Below, in pieces: positions 15,334 to 17,042 of a stretch of DNA of 17,042 nucleotides; the first letter of the stretch is position 1, and every line of letters begins with the position of its first letter. Below the pieces are notes generated by a model. It was not told where the DNA came from. It worked only from the letters and a program-made list of their open reading frames with translations, and ran no database searches. The stretch spans positions 1 to 17,042 of the forward strand of contig CANFGA010000014.1 in the NCBI GenBank assembly GCA_947446335.1. Reading direction: 5' to 3'. The position numbers were made by a program, and so were the translations under genes. The DNA is from Oxalobacteraceae bacterium. Its GTDB lineage: Bacteria > Pseudomonadota > Gammaproteobacteria > Burkholderiales > Burkholderiaceae_D.

Positions 15334-15343
15334 GGCAATTGCC
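15334..15343. repeat. 10-bp perfect palindrome upstream of the DUF4280 gene
   Basis: GGCAATTGCC is a perfect palindrome placed just after the candidate -10 and 24 bp before the ATG, where a repressor would block transcription. It shares the pattern GG-N-AATT-N-CC with the palindrome before hcp. Confidence 0.3.
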
Positions 15344-15367
15344 GGGAATATAATTTCAGGGGCTGCG

Positions 15368-15757
15368 ATGCCGAATCAGGTAGCGATGGGAGCGATGATG
15401 ACGTGCACGTTCGGCGCTGCTCCATCAATGCTGGTGGTGTTGCCGACGAACAAGGTGCTGGCCGAAGGGTCGCCCGCCGCCAACATCATGGACCACGTGC
15501 CGATGTTGAACATTCTGCCTTTTGGCGTGTGCAATTCTCTCGCCAATCCGATGGTCACCGCTGCGACTGCGGCTGCGCTGGGCGTGCTGACGCCGATGCC
15601 GTGCATTCCGATGACGCCGGCGCCGTGGATGCCGGGCGCGACTATGGTGCTGATCGCCAACCTGCCGGCGCTCGACCATGTGTCCAAATGCCTGTGCAAC
15701 TGGGGCGGCATGATCGCGTTTTCCAGCGCCGGCACGGTCAAGACGATGATTCCCTGA
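15368..15757 (+). CDS. DUF4280 PAAR-like T6SS spike-tip protein
   Basis: The 129-residue product matches the DUF4280 family, small proteins often encoded beside vgrG and regarded as PAAR-like tips that sharpen the VgrG spike and can connect effectors to it. Visible hallmarks are VAMGAMMTCTFGAAPS at the N-terminus, VLPTNKV, D42 and the NILPFGVCNSLANP block. GVLTPMPCIPMTPAPWMPG and the C-terminal KCLCNWGGMI follow. Five cysteines (C13, C55, C79, C108, C110) are spread along the chain and could bind metal at the tip, as in PAAR proteins. The ATG at 15368 has AGGGG about 5 nt upstream. No toxin domain is fused, so cargo would be separate. It is followed after 13 bp by vgrG and probably shares its transcript. 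Confidence 0.9.
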   Translation: MPNQVAMGAMMTCTFGAAPSMLVVLPTNKVLAEGSPAANIMDHVPMLNILPFGVCNSLANPMVTAATAAALGVLTPMPCIPMTPAPWMPGATMVLIANLPALDHVSKCLCNWGGMIAFSSAGTVKTMIP

Positions 15758-15770
15758 CTCGACTGCGACC

Positions 15771-17042
15771 ATGCCCGCCTCCAGGACCAACCGAGAAATC
15801 ACCGTGACGACCCCGTTGGGGCCCGATATCTTGCTGTTTCACAGCATGAAGGGGTTTGAGCAACTGGGGCGCTTGTCCGAATACTGCGTGCAATTGCTCA
15901 GCGACAACGCGAGCGTGGCCGTTGCCGATGTACTGGGTTCCGGCATGACGGTGCATGTCAATTTGCCGCACGACAAGGTGCGTCACTTCCATGGCATTGT
16001 CACGCGCTTTCGCAGCACCGGGCGGCGCGCTGGTTTCGCGGCGTATGAGGCGATCATCCGTCCGGCGCCGTGGTTGCTGACACGCTCGTCCGATTGCCGC
16101 ATCTTCCAGGAGCAGACGGTCATCGATATCATCAAGCAGGTGTGTGGCGATGCCATGTACGCGGGCTTGATCAGCCTCGATGTCGCGTCGTTGAGCGGCA
16201 GCTACGAGGCGCTGCCGTATTGCGTGCAATACCGCGAGACCGATTTCAATTTCGTGGCGCGTCTGCTGGAGCGCTGCGGCATCTACTTTTATTTCCGCCA
16301 TGACAGCGACCAGCACACGATGGTGCTGGCCGATTCGTATGGCGCGCACGCGATCGCCGACGGTCATGCTGCGCTGAAGTTCGCCGGCGAGAGCCGGCAT
16401 CAGGAGATGGCAGACGACGCCATCTTGTCGTGGATGTCGGGTGGCGAGATCGTCTCAAGCACCTATGCGATGAACGACTTCGACTTCGAGCGGGCCAGGG
16501 CCAGTACCAGCGGCGGCCTGAAGGTCAACGTGAATATCCCCGCCGCGTTCGGCCAGCCATCTTATGAAATGTTCGACTATCCGGGCGGCTATGTGACGGC
16601 CGCGGTCGGCGGTGATCTGGCGCGCGCGCGCATGGAAACCTTGCACGGGCAATGCGAGCAGATCGACGCAACGTGCAGCGTGCGCGGCTTGTTTCCGGGC
16701 GCCTTGTTCGGCCTGGTTGAACACGCGCGCGAGGACCAGAACAAGGAGTACCTGGTGACGGCGGCGCAGTATGACCTGATCGGCAATGACTATGTCAGCG
16801 CCGAAGGCAGGACCGAACCGGTCTTTCGTTGCAGTTTCCAGGCCATCGGCAAGGAACACGCTTATCGCGCCGTGCCGGTGATTGCCACGCCGATTGTTCA
16901 GGGGCCGCAAACGGCAATCGTGGTCGGCAAGTCGGGCGAGGAAATCTGGACCGACCAGCACGGCCGCATCAAGGTGCAATTCCACTGGGACCGCCTCGGC
17001 AAGGATGACGAAACCAGTTCGTGCTGGGTGCGCGTGGCGCAA
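15771..17042 (+). CDS. vgrG: T6SS spike protein VgrG (TssI), 3' end missing
   Basis: VgrG forms the trimeric spike that caps the Hcp tube and carries effectors. 424 codons are visible and the frame is open to the window end. The N-terminal gp27-like part contains VQYRETDFNFVARLLERCG with GIYFYF after it (from about residue 152). The start of the gp5-like OB-fold part shows EEIWTDQHGRIKVQFHWDR and SSCWVRVAQ (about 390-424), both diagnostic. The ATG at 15771 is the first in-frame start after the DUF4280 stop; a GTG at 15804 is possible and no clear Shine-Dalgarno decides between them. Whether it carries a C-terminal extension or a DUF2345 domain cannot be seen. Confidence 0.95.
   Translation, partial: MPASRTNREITVTTPLGPDILLFHSMKGFEQLGRLSEYCVQLLSDNASVAVADVLGSGMTVHVNLPHDKVRHFHGIVTRFRSTGRRAGFAAYEAIIRPAPWLLTRSSDCRIFQEQTVIDIIKQVCGDAMYAGLISLDVASLSGSYEALPYCVQYRETDFNFVARLLERCGIYFYFRHDSDQHTMVLADSYGAHAIADGHAALKFAGESRHQEMADDAILSWMSGGEIVSSTYAMNDFDFERARASTSGGLKVNVNIPAAFGQPSYEMFDYPGGYVTAAVGGDLARARMETLHGQCEQIDATCSVRGLFPGALFGLVEHAREDQNKEYLVTAAQYDLIGNDYVSAEGRTEPVFRCSFQAIGKEHAYRAVPVIATPIVQGPQTAIVVGKSGEEIWTDQHGRIKVQFHWDRLGKDDETSSCWVRVAQ

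Larger units (their letters stand above)
14990..15367. other. Gene-free region before the PAAR-like gene
   Basis: The first half (to about 15200) is GC-rich; short open frames occur on both strands, but none has a ribosome site or a recognisable product. The second half (about 15210-15360) is strongly AT-rich and looks like a regulatory region. It holds a candidate promoter and a palindrome listed separately. I see no tRNA, insertion sequence or attachment site. Confidence 0.5.

Noticed and set aside
1..17042. CRISPR arrays, tRNA or rRNA genes, insertion sequences
   Set aside because: I saw no regularly spaced direct repeats, tRNA-like cloverleaf, rRNA sequence, transposase or terminal repeats of an insertion sequence.

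Overview
The window is most of a type VI secretion system (T6SS) locus from a GC-rich Gram-negative bacterium. The gene content, the P. aeruginosa HSI-1-like order including tagJ, and the general codon style suggest a betaproteobacterium, perhaps Oxalobacteraceae (Janthinobacterium, Duganella or Massilia type). That placement is inference; no rRNA or species marker is present.

Layout. Bases 1-444 are the 3' end of an RND multidrug efflux permease. An unrecognised single-pass, proline-rich, TonB-like protein follows (525-1463). After a hairpin and an AT-rich leader with a candidate promoter comes the T6SS run, all on the + strand: tssA, tssB and tssC (sheath), hcp/tssD (tube), tagJ, tssE, tssF and tssG (baseplate) and tssH/clpV (sheath-recycling ATPase). 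From tagJ to tssG the genes overlap by 4-16 nt and are probably translationally coupled. The membrane-complex genes tssJ, tssK, tssL and tssM are not in the window.

The cargo region starts after clpV. First is an AT-rich 225-residue gene, probably acquired by transfer, with a His-Gly and a Cys-x-x-Cys-Arg-Gly motif. It recalls the 'putative adhesin Stv' family and, more distantly, caspase-like folds. A rho-independent terminator follows. Next is a 397-residue protein with its own candidate promoter that carries the catalytic signature of the ExoY / anthrax edema factor / CyaA class of nucleotidyl cyclase toxins. After a 378-bp gene-free AT-rich stretch comes a DUF4280 PAAR-like spike-tip protein, then vgrG, which runs off the window.

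Reading together: TssABCEFGH, Hcp and TagJ build and recycle the contractile tube, and VgrG plus the DUF4280 tip form the puncturing spike. The ExoY-like cyclase is the best candidate for delivered cargo. Known members of this toxin class need a eukaryotic cofactor (F-actin or calmodulin), so this T6SS may be aimed at eukaryotic cells such as amoebae, fungi or animals. That would fit the lack of an obvious immunity gene beside the cyclase. A T6SS-linked ExoY-type cyclase with an altered active-site position is the most notable content here.
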